From Cryptosporangium minutisporangium (GTDB taxonomy: Bacteria; Actinomycetota; Actinomycetes; Mycobacteriales; Cryptosporangiaceae): a stretch of DNA of 64,000 bases. A program made the position numbers and the translations under genes. Each line of letters starts with the position of its first letter. Position 1 is the first letter of the stretch. The stretch is from positions 62,001-126,000 of the forward strand of contig NZ_BAAAYN010000043.1 in the NCBI RefSeq assembly GCF_039536245.1. The letters run 5' to 3'. The notes below the pieces were generated by a model. It searched no databases. It had not been told where the DNA came from and saw only the letters and a program-made list of their open reading frames with translations. Positions 45,401 through 54,008 of this stretch are shown one piece after another.

Positions 45401-45715
45401 ATGTCCGTGCTGGAGACCACACTCGTCTTCGTCCTCATCCCCCTGGCGGTGGCGGGCGTCCTCGCGATGCTGACGCTCGGTGCCGGCAGCAACCGCACCC
45501 CGCGCTACCGGCCGGGGATGCCGTTCGAGTTCACCCCCGTGTGGTTCCTGGCGGCTCCGCCGACCAGCCTGTCCGTCGACGGTCAGCGCCCGGCTCTCGA
45601 ACGGACCGCGGCGCGCGGCGTGTTGCAGTCCGGCGCGGCGCCCGAGGGCGTTGCCGACCAGACGGTGACGATCCCCAACTCCGGTCCGAAGGGAGGCGCT
45701 CGTGGCACGTGGTGA
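45401..45715 (+). CDS. small membrane protein, probably cytochrome aa3 oxidase-associated subunit (CtaJ-like)
   Basis: 104 residues: one N-terminal membrane helix (VLETTLVFVLIPLAVAGVLAML), then RTPRYRPGMPFEFTPVWFLAAP, which I recall from actinobacterial proteins annotated as aa3-type oxidase subunit CtaJ. The rest is polar and low complexity. The stop lies inside the start of the next gene, so the two are coupled. The link to cytochrome oxidase rests on memory of the family and not on a motif I can prove; a SURF1 gene is in this window but far away. Confidence 0.65.
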   Translation: MSVLETTLVFVLIPLAVAGVLAMLTLGAGSNRTPRYRPGMPFEFTPVWFLAAPPTSLSVDGQRPALERTAARGVLQSGAAPEGVADQTVTIPNSGPKGGARGTW

Positions 45716-46154
45716 CTCCCCGGAGATCCCGGCCTCGCAGCTGTCGGCCAGCCAGCTCACGTCGATCGCGAACGGTGCCGCTGCGGCGGGTCCGTTCAGC
45801 TCGCGGCAGCTGTTCCGGATCGACGAGGCGCTCACCGCCGCTGACCGGGAGACCGGGCTGACGTTCAGCGTCTACGTGGGTGCACTCGACGAGCCGCTGC
45901 GCGAGTCCGCCGAGGCGCTGCTGGACACGTTGCCCGCGCCGGCGGACTCGGTGCTGCTCGCGGTGTCGCCGAACCAGCGGGCGCTGGAGATCGTCACCGG
46001 GCACCGGGCCGCGAAGCGCATCCCCGACCGGGCGTGCGAGCTCGCCGGAATGTCCATGCGCGCCGCGTTCCAAGGCGGCGACCTGGCCGGCGGCATCGTG
46101 ACCGGCCTCCGCATGCTCGCCGACCGCGCCGCCCGCCAAGGCCTTCGCCGCTAG
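45702..46154 (+). CDS. DUF5130 (TPM-like) family protein
   Basis: 150 residues, soluble. Conserved part: LFRIDEALTAADRETGLTFSVYVGALDEPLRESAEALLDTLP, then VLLAVSPNQRALEIVTGHRAAKRIPDRACELAGMSMRAAF. It resembles a TPM-type domain and the Rv2468c protein of M. tuberculosis. No function is established for it. GTG start within the end of the preceding gene. Confidence 0.78.
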   Translation: MARGDSPEIPASQLSASQLTSIANGAAAAGPFSSRQLFRIDEALTAADRETGLTFSVYVGALDEPLRESAEALLDTLPAPADSVLLAVSPNQRALEIVTGHRAAKRIPDRACELAGMSMRAAFQGGDLAGGIVTGLRMLADRAARQGLRR

Positions 46155-46174
46155 CTGGGGCGCAGCGGCGTCGA

Positions 46175-46222
46175 GGCGTTGTGCACTTCGGCCGCGTATA
46201 CGCCGCCGAAACGCACAACGCC
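46175..46222. repeat. palindrome between convergent genes (family A)
   Basis: Arms beginning GGCGTTGTGC and ending GCACAACGCC pair with two mismatches over 18 positions, around a perfect inner palindrome GCGTATACGC. It lies 20 bases after the DUF5130 gene stop. Upstream of the left arm, GTCGAGGCGTTG matches the left arm of the element at 49,833. Confidence 0.75.
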
Positions 46223-46314
46223 CAGCCGGAGCGCGCGCCCTGCACACCCCCAGCAACCCGAGGGTGGGCGCGCAACCACCTACGGCGCGGCGGGACGACT
46301 CGGCGGAAAGCAAA

Positions 46315-46346
46315 CGAAGGCCGGTCGCGGAAGCGACCGGCCTTCG
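46315..46346 (-). terminator. intrinsic terminator of pepN
   Basis: Perfect 14-bp stem CGAAGGCCGGTCGC with its complement closes on a 4-base loop. Read on the minus strand it is followed by TTTGCTTT, a U-rich tail, 16 bases after the pepN stop. It is the most classical terminator in the window. Confidence 0.85.
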
Positions 46347-46362
46347 CCCTGCAGGCGTAGAT

Positions 46363-48906
46363 CTAGCTCGCAGCGGACGCGTCGCAGGCGCGAGCCCGGA
46401 GCGCGCGCACCAGGCGATCCTTACCTTCCACCACCAGGCGACGCAGCGCCGGCGGGTGATCGGCGGACGCGAGCCACGCGTCGGTTCGCTCCACCGTCTC
46501 CTGGGTCACCGCCCAGGCGGGGTAGAGCAGCACCGCGACGTTCTGCGCCACCTCACTGGTGCGCCGGGCCCAGACGTCGGCCACGACCGCGAAGAAGCGG
46601 TCCGTGTACGGCTCCAGGAGCGCGGCCTGGTTCGGGTGCCCGAAGCCGCGGATCACCGCGAGCCCGACCTGGTTCGGGATCGTGTCGTCCTCGGTCGCGA
46701 GGTGCCAGGCCTGCGCCTTCGCCTCGGCGGTCGGCACCAGCGCCCGCGCGGTAGCGGCCTCCTTGTTGCCCTGGTCGGTGGGGTCGCGCTCGAGCTCGGC
46801 GGCGATCTCCGCCTCACCCGCCGCGCCCATGCCGACCAGCGACTGCAGGAAGTCCCAGCGCAGCTCGGTGTCGACGTCCAGCCCGGTGACCTGCTCGGTG
46901 CCGTCGAGCAGCGCACGCAGGTAGGCCAGGTGCGCCTCGGTACGGGCGGTGCCGGCGAACGTGCGGGCCCAGACCAGCTGGACGTCGCTGCCGGGCTCGG
47001 CGGTGCGCAGCCGCTCCAGCGCGGCCTCGGCGACCAACTCGTAACCGGAAGGGGCCCAGGCCGGGTCGGCGTAGGACGCGAGCGCGGCCCGGACCTGCCG
47101 CAGCTGGGTCTCGACGACGCTGATCGTGGACTCGGCCGCCAGCCCGTTGAGCACCAGCCGGACGTAGTCGCGGGTGGGCAGCTCGGCGTCGCGGCACATG
47201 TCCCAGGCGGTGGCCCAGAGCAGCGAGCGGGGGAGCGCCTCGGTGAAGCCGCCGATGTGGTCGACGACGGTCGCCAGCGACTGCTCGTCGAGGCGGATCT
47301 TCGCGTACGTGAGGTCGTCGTCGTTGAGCAGCACGACCGCGGGCGGTTGCTCGCCGACCAGCTCGGCGACCTCGGTGCGCGGACCGTGGATGTCGGTCTC
47401 GACCCGGCGCCGCCGGATCAGCCGCCCGGTCGACTCCGACAGGTCGTAGAGGCCGATCGCGATCCGGTGCGAGCGCAGCGTGGCGTGGTCCGGCGGAGCG
47501 TCCTGGGTCACCGCGAACGACGCGTAGGTGCCGTCGGGCGCGAGCGCGAAGTCGGGCCGCAGCGTGTTGACGCCGGCCGTCTCCAGCCACTGCGCCGACC
47601 AGTTCGACAGGTCGCGGCCGCTGGCCTCGGTGAGCGCGGTCAGCAGGTCGGCGAGCGTCGTGTTGCCGAACGCATGTGCCTTGAAGTACGACCGCAGGCC
47701 GGAGACGAAGTCGTCCTCGCCGACGTAGGCCACCAGCTGCTTGAGGACGCTGGCGCCCTTGGCGTAGGTGATGCCGTCGAAGTTGACCTCGACGGCCTGC
47801 ATGTCCGGGATGTCGCAGGCGATCGGGTGGGTGGAGGACAGCTGGTCCTGCCGGTAACCCCAGCCCTTGCGGTCGGTGCAGAACGCCGCCCACGAGTCGG
47901 TGAAGCGGGTGCCTCCCGCCGCGGCCCAGTGTGCTGCCCACTCGGCGAACGACTCGTTCAGCCAGAGGTCGTCCCACCAGCGCATCGTGACGAGATCGCC
48001 GAACCACATGTGGGCCATCTCGTGCAGGATCGTGTTCGCCCGGTTCTCCCGGACGTAGTCGGTGACCTTGCCGCGGAAGACGTAGCTCTCGGAGATCGTG
48101 ACGCAGCCGGCGTTCTCCATCGCGCCGGCGTTGAACTCCGGCACGAAGAGCTGGTCGTACTTCCCGAACGGGTAGCGGACCCCGAAGTGCTCGTGGAAGA
48201 AGTCGAAGCCCTGCTTGGTGATCTCGAAGATCTCGGCCGGGTCGAGGAAGGTCTTCAGCGACTGCCGGCAGTACAGGCCCAGCGGGATGTCGTCGTGGAC
48301 GTCGGTGACCTTGTGGTACGGCCCGGCGACCAGCGCGGTGATGTAGGTGCTCATCCGCGGGGTCGGCGCGAACTTCACCACCGCGCCGACCTTCTCGGCC
48401 ACGCTGTTGGAGACGACCTCCCAGTGCTCCGGCGCGGTGACCTCGAGCGTGAACGTCGCCTTCAGATCGGGCTGGTCGAAGCAGGCGTAGACGCGCTTGG
48501 CGTCGCCGGTCTCGAACTGCGAGTAGAGGTAGACCTCGTCGTCGACCGGGTCGACGAAACGGTGCAGGCCCTCGCCGGTGTTCATGTACCGGCAGTCGGC
48601 GTCGACGACCAGGACGTTGTCGGCGTTCAGGCCCTCCAGGCGCAGGCCGACTTCCGGGTCGTAGTTCGAGACGTCGAGCGGCGTGCCGTTGAGCGTGGCG
48701 GCACGGACGTCGGCCGCGATCAGGTCGATGAACGTGCTCGCGCCCGGGGTCTTCGCGCTGAACTTGACCTCGGTGACCGAGCGGAACGTGTCGGTGCCGG
48801 GGTTACCCGCGCCGTCGGTCAGGTCGAGCGCGATGTGGTACGACGCGACGTCGAGAAGATCTCCGCGTTCCCTGGCTTCGCCGAGGGTGAGATTGGTACC
48901 GGCCAA
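46363..48906 (-). CDS. pepN: aminopeptidase N (M1 zinc metallopeptidase)
   Basis: 847 residues. The exopeptidase motif GAMENAG is followed by the zinc site HEMAHMWFGDLVTMRWWDDLWLNESFAEW (HExxH-18-E, near residue 295). N-terminal beta domain 1-200; the C-terminal ERAP1-like helical domain (from ~520) has ALPRSLLWATAWDMCRDAEL. Removes N-terminal amino acids from peptides in the cytosol. ATG 48,906. Equivalent to Rv2467 by order. Confidence 0.95.
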   Translation of the reverse strand: MAGTNLTLGEARERGDLLDVASYHIALDLTDGAGNPGTDTFRSVTEVKFSAKTPGASTFIDLIAADVRAATLNGTPLDVSNYDPEVGLRLEGLNADNVLVVDADCRYMNTGEGLHRFVDPVDDEVYLYSQFETGDAKRVYACFDQPDLKATFTLEVTAPEHWEVVSNSVAEKVGAVVKFAPTPRMSTYITALVAGPYHKVTDVHDDIPLGLYCRQSLKTFLDPAEIFEITKQGFDFFHEHFGVRYPFGKYDQLFVPEFNAGAMENAGCVTISESYVFRGKVTDYVRENRANTILHEMAHMWFGDLVTMRWWDDLWLNESFAEWAAHWAAAGGTRFTDSWAAFCTDRKGWGYRQDQLSSTHPIACDIPDMQAVEVNFDGITYAKGASVLKQLVAYVGEDDFVSGLRSYFKAHAFGNTTLADLLTALTEASGRDLSNWSAQWLETAGVNTLRPDFALAPDGTYASFAVTQDAPPDHATLRSHRIAIGLYDLSESTGRLIRRRRVETDIHGPRTEVAELVGEQPPAVVLLNDDDLTYAKIRLDEQSLATVVDHIGGFTEALPRSLLWATAWDMCRDAELPTRDYVRLVLNGLAAESTISVVETQLRQVRAALASYADPAWAPSGYELVAEAALERLRTAEPGSDVQLVWARTFAGTARTEAHLAYLRALLDGTEQVTGLDVDTELRWDFLQSLVGMGAAGEAEIAAELERDPTDQGNKEAATARALVPTAEAKAQAWHLATEDDTIPNQVGLAVIRGFGHPNQAALLEPYTDRFFAVVADVWARRTSEVAQNVAVLLYPAWAVTQETVERTDAWLASADHPPALRRLVVEGKDRLVRALRARACDASAAS

Positions 48907-49198
48907 CTGTCGGGTACTCCTTCGCCGCTCCGAGTCGCGGGGGACGCTTCCCGGCGTCCTCCCCTGGCTTCTTCGAGCCGTGCCGACCAGTCTCCCACGC
49001 GGGGGGATCGCCGAGGATGCGCTGCTGACCGGATGGACGGGCCACAGCGGTCCCCGTGCTCCCAGGCGTTTACGGAGGTCTCAACGGGCTCACCCGGACC
49101 CTACCCACCGCGGTCCGGACGGCTTTTCCCGCGACCGGGAATTTCCTGGGGCGGACGCCGTGCTGGCACGAAGGAGCGCTTTTCTTCGGGAGGTACTG

Positions 49199-49828
49199 AT
49201 GAGTGACCAGAGGACGCCGGTCGGGTTCTGGTTCGATCCGCTGTGTCCGTGGGCGTGGATGACGTCCCGGTGGGTGCTGGAGGCGGCGAAGCTCCGGCCG
49301 CTGGACGTCACGTTCCACGTGATGAGCCTGGCGGTGCTCAACGAGGGCCGGGAGCTGCCCGAGGAGTACCGGGAGATGATGACGAAGGCGTGGGGGCCGG
49401 TACGGGTCGTCATCGCCGCCGAGCAGGCGCACGGTAACGAGGTCGTGCTGCCGCTGTACACCGCGCTCGGGAACCGGATCCACCTGCAGCAGGTGGGGCT
49501 CGACGACCCGTCGCTGCTGGTCGACGCCCTGCGCGAGGTCGGGCTGCCGGAGTCGCTGGCCGACGCAGCGACGTCGACCGAGTACGACAAGGCGCTACGC
49601 AAGAGTCACCACGACGGCATGGACCTGGTCGGGATGGACGTCGGCACGCCGGTGATCCACGTGCCGGGGCCCGAGGGGGAGACCGTCGCGTTCTTCGGAC
49701 CGGTCGTGACGCCGGCACCGAAGGGCGAGGCCGCGGCGCGCCTCTGGGACGGCGCGGTGCTGGTGGCGTCCACCCCAGGCTTCTACGAGCTGAAGCGCAC
49801 CCGCACGTCCGGCCCGATCTTCGACTGA
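49199..49828 (+). CDS. DsbA-fold mycothiol-dependent nitroreductase-like protein (Rv2466c family), CPWA active site
   Basis: 209 residues with the thioredoxin/DsbA fold. FWFDPLCPWAWMTSRWVLE, VNFHVMSLA-like FHVMSLAVLNE, AWGPVRVVIAAEQAHG, RKSHHDGMDLVGMDVGTPVIHV and the end ELKRTRT follow M. tuberculosis Rv2466c as I remember it. That protein has CPWC; here Cys16 is kept but the second Cys is Ala19, so the protein would act as a monothiol and rely on mycothiol. ATG 49,199 follows GGGAGGTACTG. Upstream in-frame sequence is not convincing. Divergent from pepN. Confidence 0.9.
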   Translation: MSDQRTPVGFWFDPLCPWAWMTSRWVLEAAKLRPLDVTFHVMSLAVLNEGRELPEEYREMMTKAWGPVRVVIAAEQAHGNEVVLPLYTALGNRIHLQQVGLDDPSLLVDALREVGLPESLADAATSTEYDKALRKSHHDGMDLVGMDVGTPVIHVPGPEGETVAFFGPVVTPAPKGEAAARLWDGAVLVASTPGFYELKRTRTSGPIFD

Positions 49829-49832
49829 CGCT

Positions 49833-49890
49833 GTCGAGGCGTTGCACGTTTCTGGGCCCTATCGCGGACCAAAACGGGCAACGCCTCGAC
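49833..49890. repeat. palindrome between convergent genes (family A)
   Basis: Arms GTCGAGGCGTTGC and GCAACGCCTCGAC pair perfectly and continue, after one mismatch, as CGTTT/AAACG. The centre reads GGGCCCTATCGCGGACC. It starts five bases after the nitroreductase stop and ends at the stop of the convergent membrane-protein gene. Confidence 0.8.
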
Positions 49891-49892
49891 GG

Positions 49893-50537
49893 TCAGCGGA
49901 GGCCTAGGCGGGTGAGTTCCAGGCGGGCCAGGGCTTGGACGGCTTCGGGGTGGCCGTTGCGCCAGGCCTCGCCGGGGTCCACCTCCAGGCGCCGGGCGAT
50001 CCGGGTCACCTCGGAGAGCGGCTGGTGGGCCAACGCCCGGAGCGCGAAGAACGACGCGTCCGCTCCGCCGCGCACCAGTCGCCGGGCCGCGGTGGCCTCC
50101 CGGACCCAGCGCCACCGCCGCAGCGCCCACCAGAGCACGATCAGCAGTGGAATCGCCGCCGCCAGCAGGCCCATGACCGTGGCGGTGCGCTCGACCGTGT
50201 CGTGCAGCGTCCGCCCGGCCTCGGCGACCTGGTCACCCGCGCCGGCCGCTCGGTCGAACGGCTCGCGGAGGTCGTCGCCCACGCCGGGAAGGCGTCCGAC
50301 CTTGTCACCGGCGCTGGACAGCCCGCCGCTGAACCCGTTCCCGGCCTCCTGCAGCGTCTGGCCCGGAGCAGCCAGCTTGGAGATCTGCTCGTCGACCCAA
50401 CCCTGCAGCCGAACGGCCCACCACACCAGCCCGACCGCGAGCAGATCGCCGAGGAGTTGCCGAAGGCCGTGCACGGTGCGGGCCGAGTAGAGCACCGGCG
50501 CCGTCCGCGGAGCGACTGACGTCGTCCTGTCACCCAT
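49893..50537 (-). CDS. membrane protein of unknown function
   Basis: 214 residues from ATG 50,537, five bases after GGGGAGGA. Two membrane helices (about 25-45 LLGDLLAVGLVWWAVRLQG; 125-150 VMGLLAAAIPLLIVLWWALRRW) frame an extracytoplasmic region with an ISKLAAPGQTLQEAGNGFSGGLSSAGDKVGRLPGVGDDLREPFDRAAGAGDQVAEAGR-like character, rich in Gly/Ala amphipathic helices. A cytoplasmic C-terminus has RLVRGGADASFFALRALAHQPL. Not recognised; conserved actinobacterial type at best. Confidence 0.72.
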   Translation of the reverse strand: MGDRTTSVAPRTAPVLYSARTVHGLRQLLGDLLAVGLVWWAVRLQGWVDEQISKLAAPGQTLQEAGNGFSGGLSSAGDKVGRLPGVGDDLREPFDRAAGAGDQVAEAGRTLHDTVERTATVMGLLAAAIPLLIVLWWALRRWRWVREATAARRLVRGGADASFFALRALAHQPLSEVTRIARRLEVDPGEAWRNGHPEAVQALARLELTRLGLR

Positions 50538-50737
50538 CGGGATCCTCCCCAGATTGAGCCATGGATGTCGGGGTAAGCCATAGCGCACGTCCCCCGCGTA
50601 CGGCGCGCCCATACCCAAGGTCGCGCCTTCCGAGAGCGAGGCGCCGTGAAGCACGACCTACCGGGGAGCTACGCGTGCGCACGACGCGCCGCCCCCGCGA
50701 CGATGTCCCTGCTGATCAGCGCGGTAGCGTGGGGGCA

Positions 50738-52030
50738 ATGAGCGCACTACACCCCATACCGGTCGGATGGGCTTCCACCGGCAAAACTGGCGCACAGAAC
50801 TACGACGAATTCGCTGACGACGCGGAGATCACGGCGTTGGTGGCCGCGAACCCCGACTCGATGCTCGGGGTGGAGATGCCGCACCGCACGCCGGAGGCTG
50901 CCGCCGCCGGACTCGACTTCGCCGCCGCGCTGCCCGCTGCGTCCGCTCGGCTGGACGGGCTGGTCGAGCGTGGTCAGCTGACGCCGTTCGCGGACGCGAT
51001 CGCCGTCTACCGGATCGGCGACCGGTTCCTGGGTGTCTTCTGCCTCGTCGACACCGCGGAGATCGCCGCCGGGCCGGGTGCGCCGGGTCGGGTGATCCGC
51101 AACGAAGAAGTGTTCGCCGCGAAGGTCGCCGAGCGGACCGCGCTGATCCGGACGCTCGGCGTCCTGACCAGCCCGGTGCTGCTCGTCCAGGCCGACGGCG
51201 ACGCGCTTCGCGACGCGCTCGCGGACGTCGTCGGAAGGCTGGGGGAGCCGACCGCGACCGACGTCGACCAGCACGGGCTGACCCACGAGGTGTGGCTGGT
51301 GGGCCCGGGAGCCGATCGCGACGCCCTGCTCGCGGCGGCGGACGCCGGGGAGTTGGTCGTCGCCGACGGCAACCACCGCAGCCTCGCCGCGCAGGAGGCC
51401 GGGCTTTCCCGCTTCCTGGCCGTCGTGGCGCCGGCGTCCTCGGCGACGATCCAGCCCTACCAGCGACTGCTGCGGCAGCTGCCGATCCCGCTGCCGGACG
51501 CCCTCGACCGGTTGCGCGCTTCGGGCGCTGGTGTGCGCGCGGTGGACGGACGCCCGAGCACACCGGCCCGCGGCACCGTCGTGCTCTACGCCGACGGCCG
51601 GACGTACGAGGTGACGCTCCCGCCCGCCGTCGGTGGCGTCGTCGACCGCCTCGACCACACGATCGTCGAGCAGCTCTTGGTCCGGCAGGTGCTCGGCCTC
51701 ACGCCGGATCACCCCTCGATCTCCTACATCGGCGGCGACTACCCAGCCGGCTGGCTGGCCGCCGAGGTGGACGCCGGGCGGGCCGCGCTCGCCGTGCTGC
51801 TCGCCCCGGTGACGGTCGAGGACTTCGTCGACGTCAACCTGGCCCGCGCCACGATGCCGCGGAAGAGCACGTGGTTCACCCCGAAGGCGAGGACCGGTCT
51901 GGTTCTCGCCGACGTTCACGCCGACCTCGGCGCTGCAGGCCCAGCTGCTCCTCCCGGTCCCGACCGGGAGGCTTCACCATCAGGCGGCGAGCGGACCGCC
52001 GATGCTCAACCGGAGGCGTTGTCGCGATGA
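50738..52030 (+). CDS. DUF1015 family protein
   Basis: 430 residues. Diagnostic DUF1015 pieces: HRTPEAAAAGLDFAAAL, VADGNHRSLAAQEAG, DHTIVEQLLVRQVLGLTPDH, and the end NLARATMPRKSTWFTPKARTGLVLADV. The catalytic role of the family is unknown; the DGNHR motif suggests a phospho- or nucleotide-binding enzyme. ATG 50,738 follows GGGGGC. Its stop overlaps the esterase start (ATGA). The last ~35 residues are a Pro/Ala tail. Confidence 0.88.
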   Translation: MSALHPIPVGWASTGKTGAQNYDEFADDAEITALVAANPDSMLGVEMPHRTPEAAAAGLDFAAALPAASARLDGLVERGQLTPFADAIAVYRIGDRFLGVFCLVDTAEIAAGPGAPGRVIRNEEVFAAKVAERTALIRTLGVLTSPVLLVQADGDALRDALADVVGRLGEPTATDVDQHGLTHEVWLVGPGADRDALLAAADAGELVVADGNHRSLAAQEAGLSRFLAVVAPASSATIQPYQRLLRQLPIPLPDALDRLRASGAGVRAVDGRPSTPARGTVVLYADGRTYEVTLPPAVGGVVDRLDHTIVEQLLVRQVLGLTPDHPSISYIGGDYPAGWLAAEVDAGRAALAVLLAPVTVEDFVDVNLARATMPRKSTWFTPKARTGLVLADVHADLGAAGPAAPPGPDREASPSGGERTADAQPEALSR

Positions 52031-52980
52031 ACCTGCACCCACAAGCTGTTGCAGACCTCGCCAGCGAAACCATTCCACCGGGCCCGGCGCCCGAGCCGAC
52101 TCTCGCGGACATCGCCGCAGCACGCGCCGCGGAGAACGACAACGCGCTGGCCCTGGGCGGTCCGCCGGTGCCGGTGGCGATCGTCGTCGACCTGGAGGCC
52201 GACGGTGTTCCGATCCGGCTCTACAACCCCCGCGGCGGACGCGGCACGCCGGTCATGTTCTTCCTGCACGGCGGCGGCTGGGTCGGCGACAGCCTGATCA
52301 CCCACGACGCGGCCTGCCGACGGCTGGCTCATCGGTCGCACTGCGCGGTAGTGGCGATCGACTACCGGCTCGCGCCGGAGTACCCGTGGCCCGCCCAGGT
52401 CGAGGACGCCGTGCACGCGCTGGCGTGGGTCCGTGACCACGCCGACGAACTCGGCCTGGACGTGACCCGGACCGCGGTCGTCGGGGACTCCGCCGGGGGG
52501 ACGCTCGCCGCGATCCTTGCTCGCCGGGCCCGGGACGCCCACGTCCCGTTCGACTTCCAGGCGCTGATCTACCCGCCGGTCGAGCCGTTCCCCGAGCCGC
52601 CGCTCGGACCCGACCCGCAGACCGGCGTGGAGCACGGGCTGTCGGTGGCCGAGATGAACTGGGCCTGGAAGACGTGGCTCGGAGGCGCCAACCCGGACAA
52701 CGAGGACATCTCACCGGCCCGCATCAAGGACCTGTCCGGCCTGCCGCCGACGCTGATCATCACCGCGGAGTTCGACGTGCTCCGGGACGGCGCCGAGGCG
52801 TTCGGGGACGCGCTCGCCGAGGCTGGCGTCCCGGTGGTCACCACCCGGTACCTCGGTGTGCCGCACGGCTTCTTCCGGCGGATGGCGGTCTACGACGCCG
52901 GGCGCACCGCGGTGGACCAGGTGGCGATCGCGATCAAGGACGTACTGGATCCCATCGCGTTCCCGGTCAGCATGGCGTGA
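52027..52980 (+). CDS. alpha/beta hydrolase (hormone-sensitive lipase family esterase)
   Basis: 317 residues. HSL-family motifs: VMFFLHGGGWVGDS (oxyanion HGGG), YRLAPEYPWPAQVEDAVHAL, nucleophile VVGDSAGGTLAA, acid DVLRDGAEAF, and catalytic His in GVPHGFFR. Cytoplasmic carboxylesterase/lipase. Coupled to the DUF1015 gene by a 4-base overlap; a gap of 23 bases leads to rpiB. Confidence 0.92.
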   Translation: MNLHPQAVADLASETIPPGPAPEPTLADIAAARAAENDNALALGGPPVPVAIVVDLEADGVPIRLYNPRGGRGTPVMFFLHGGGWVGDSLITHDAACRRLAHRSHCAVVAIDYRLAPEYPWPAQVEDAVHALAWVRDHADELGLDVTRTAVVGDSAGGTLAAILARRARDAHVPFDFQALIYPPVEPFPEPPLGPDPQTGVEHGLSVAEMNWAWKTWLGGANPDNEDISPARIKDLSGLPPTLIITAEFDVLRDGAEAFGDALAEAGVPVVTTRYLGVPHGFFRRMAVYDAGRTAVDQVAIAIKDVLDPIAFPVSMA

Positions 52981-53003
52981 GCACCGCCTGAGAGGATGCC
53001 GGT

Positions 53004-53492
53004 ATGCGCGTCTACCTTGGCTCCGACCACGCCGGATTCGAGCTGAAGCAACACCTGGTCGGCCACCTCACCGACGCAGGGTACGAGGTCGTCGACATCG
53101 GGCCGCACGAGTACGACCCGGAGGACGACTACCCGCCGTTCTGCCTCGCGGCGGCGACGCGGGTGGTCGCCGATCCGGGCAGTCTCGGCGTGGTGATCGG
53201 CGGCTCCGGCAACGGTGAGCAGATCGCGGCGAACAAGGTCGCCGGGGTACGGGCGGCGCTCGCCTGGAACATCGAGACCGCTCAGTTGACCCGCCTGCAC
53301 AACGACGCGAACGTCGTCGGCATCGGGGCGCGGATGCACTCGGTCGAGGACGCCACCACGATCGTCGAGGCGTTCCTGGAGACGAAGTTCAGCGGCGAGG
53401 AGCGGCACGCCCGGCGGATCGGCCTGCTGGCCGAGTACGAGCGCACCGGGCAGCTCCCGCCCCTGAACGCGGCCGGCCCGGACCGGGGCTGA
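53004..53492 (+). CDS. rpiB: ribose-5-phosphate isomerase B
   Basis: 162 residues, LacAB/RpiB fold. VYLGSDHAGFELKQHL at the N-terminus, GGSGNGEQIAANKVAGVRAALAW and NDANVVGIGARMH. The active-site loop has SGNGEQ with the catalytic Glu of mycobacterial-type RpiB instead of the Cys of E. coli RpiB. Interconverts ribose 5-phosphate and ribulose 5-phosphate. Corresponds to Rv2465c by position. Confidence 0.94.
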   Translation: MRVYLGSDHAGFELKQHLVGHLTDAGYEVVDIGPHEYDPEDDYPPFCLAAATRVVADPGSLGVVIGGSGNGEQIAANKVAGVRAALAWNIETAQLTRLHNDANVVGIGARMHSVEDATTIVEAFLETKFSGEERHARRIGLLAEYERTGQLPPLNAAGPDRG

Positions 53493-53523
53493 CGGTCTCG
53501 GCCTGGACGGGCCCTACGCCGGG

Positions 53524-53976
53524 TCAGGGATTCGGTCGACGGGCCGCGGGTCTGATGCCCGGCGGCAGGGACTCGGTCGGGACGTACTGGCGGCGGACGA
53601 CGGTCAGGCTCTGCTCCGCCTCGGCCAGGTCGTCGTCGGTGGGGCGGGACGCGTCTCGGGCTCGCATCGCTGCGTCCAGGCTGAGCAGCGACGGTCCGGC
53701 GCCGACGAGGCCGCGCAGCATCTTGTCGGCCTCCCGGACGTCGCTTCCGGCGTCGGATGCCCGGGTGCGGGCGGTCGTGGCGGGGGCGTTCGTCGTAGCC
53801 GGGGCGTCCGTCTCGGCCGGCGGCTCGCGTCGTCGCCGCGTTCGGTGCCGGTGCCGAGAGGACTCTCCGGCCGGAGCTTCCGCGGCGGGTGGCCCAGCGG
53901 CCGGGGGGCGCCCAGCGGGTGCGGAACCGGCGGCCGCGGCGTCGGCGGGGGACGGTTTCGCCGAATCGTCCGACAT
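53524..53976 (-). CDS. hypothetical disordered protein
   Basis: 150 residues. The first 75 are Ala/Pro/Gly/Arg-rich, with a basic cluster SSRHRHRTRRRREP. The second half has a more ordered look: DVREADKMLRGLVGAGPSLLSLDAAMRARDASRPTDDDLAEAEQSLTVVRRQYVP, likely helical. No domain is recognised. It is divergent from nei with only 32 bases between starts. Codon pattern supports coding, but without homologues the call stays moderate. Confidence 0.6.
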   Translation of the reverse strand: MSDDSAKPSPADAAAAGSAPAGRPPAAGPPAAEAPAGESSRHRHRTRRRREPPAETDAPATTNAPATTARTRASDAGSDVREADKMLRGLVGAGPSLLSLDAAMRARDASRPTDDDLAEAEQSLTVVRRQYVPTESLPPGIRPAARRPNP

Positions 53977-54008
53977 CCTGCGAACCCCGATCGAGGAGAA
54001 TCCGAGAA

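Noticed and set aside
46264-49206. 980-codon plus-strand open frame opposite pepN
   Set aside because: pepN on the other strand has all M1 peptidase motifs; the opposite frame is Arg/Gly/Val-rich without any domain.
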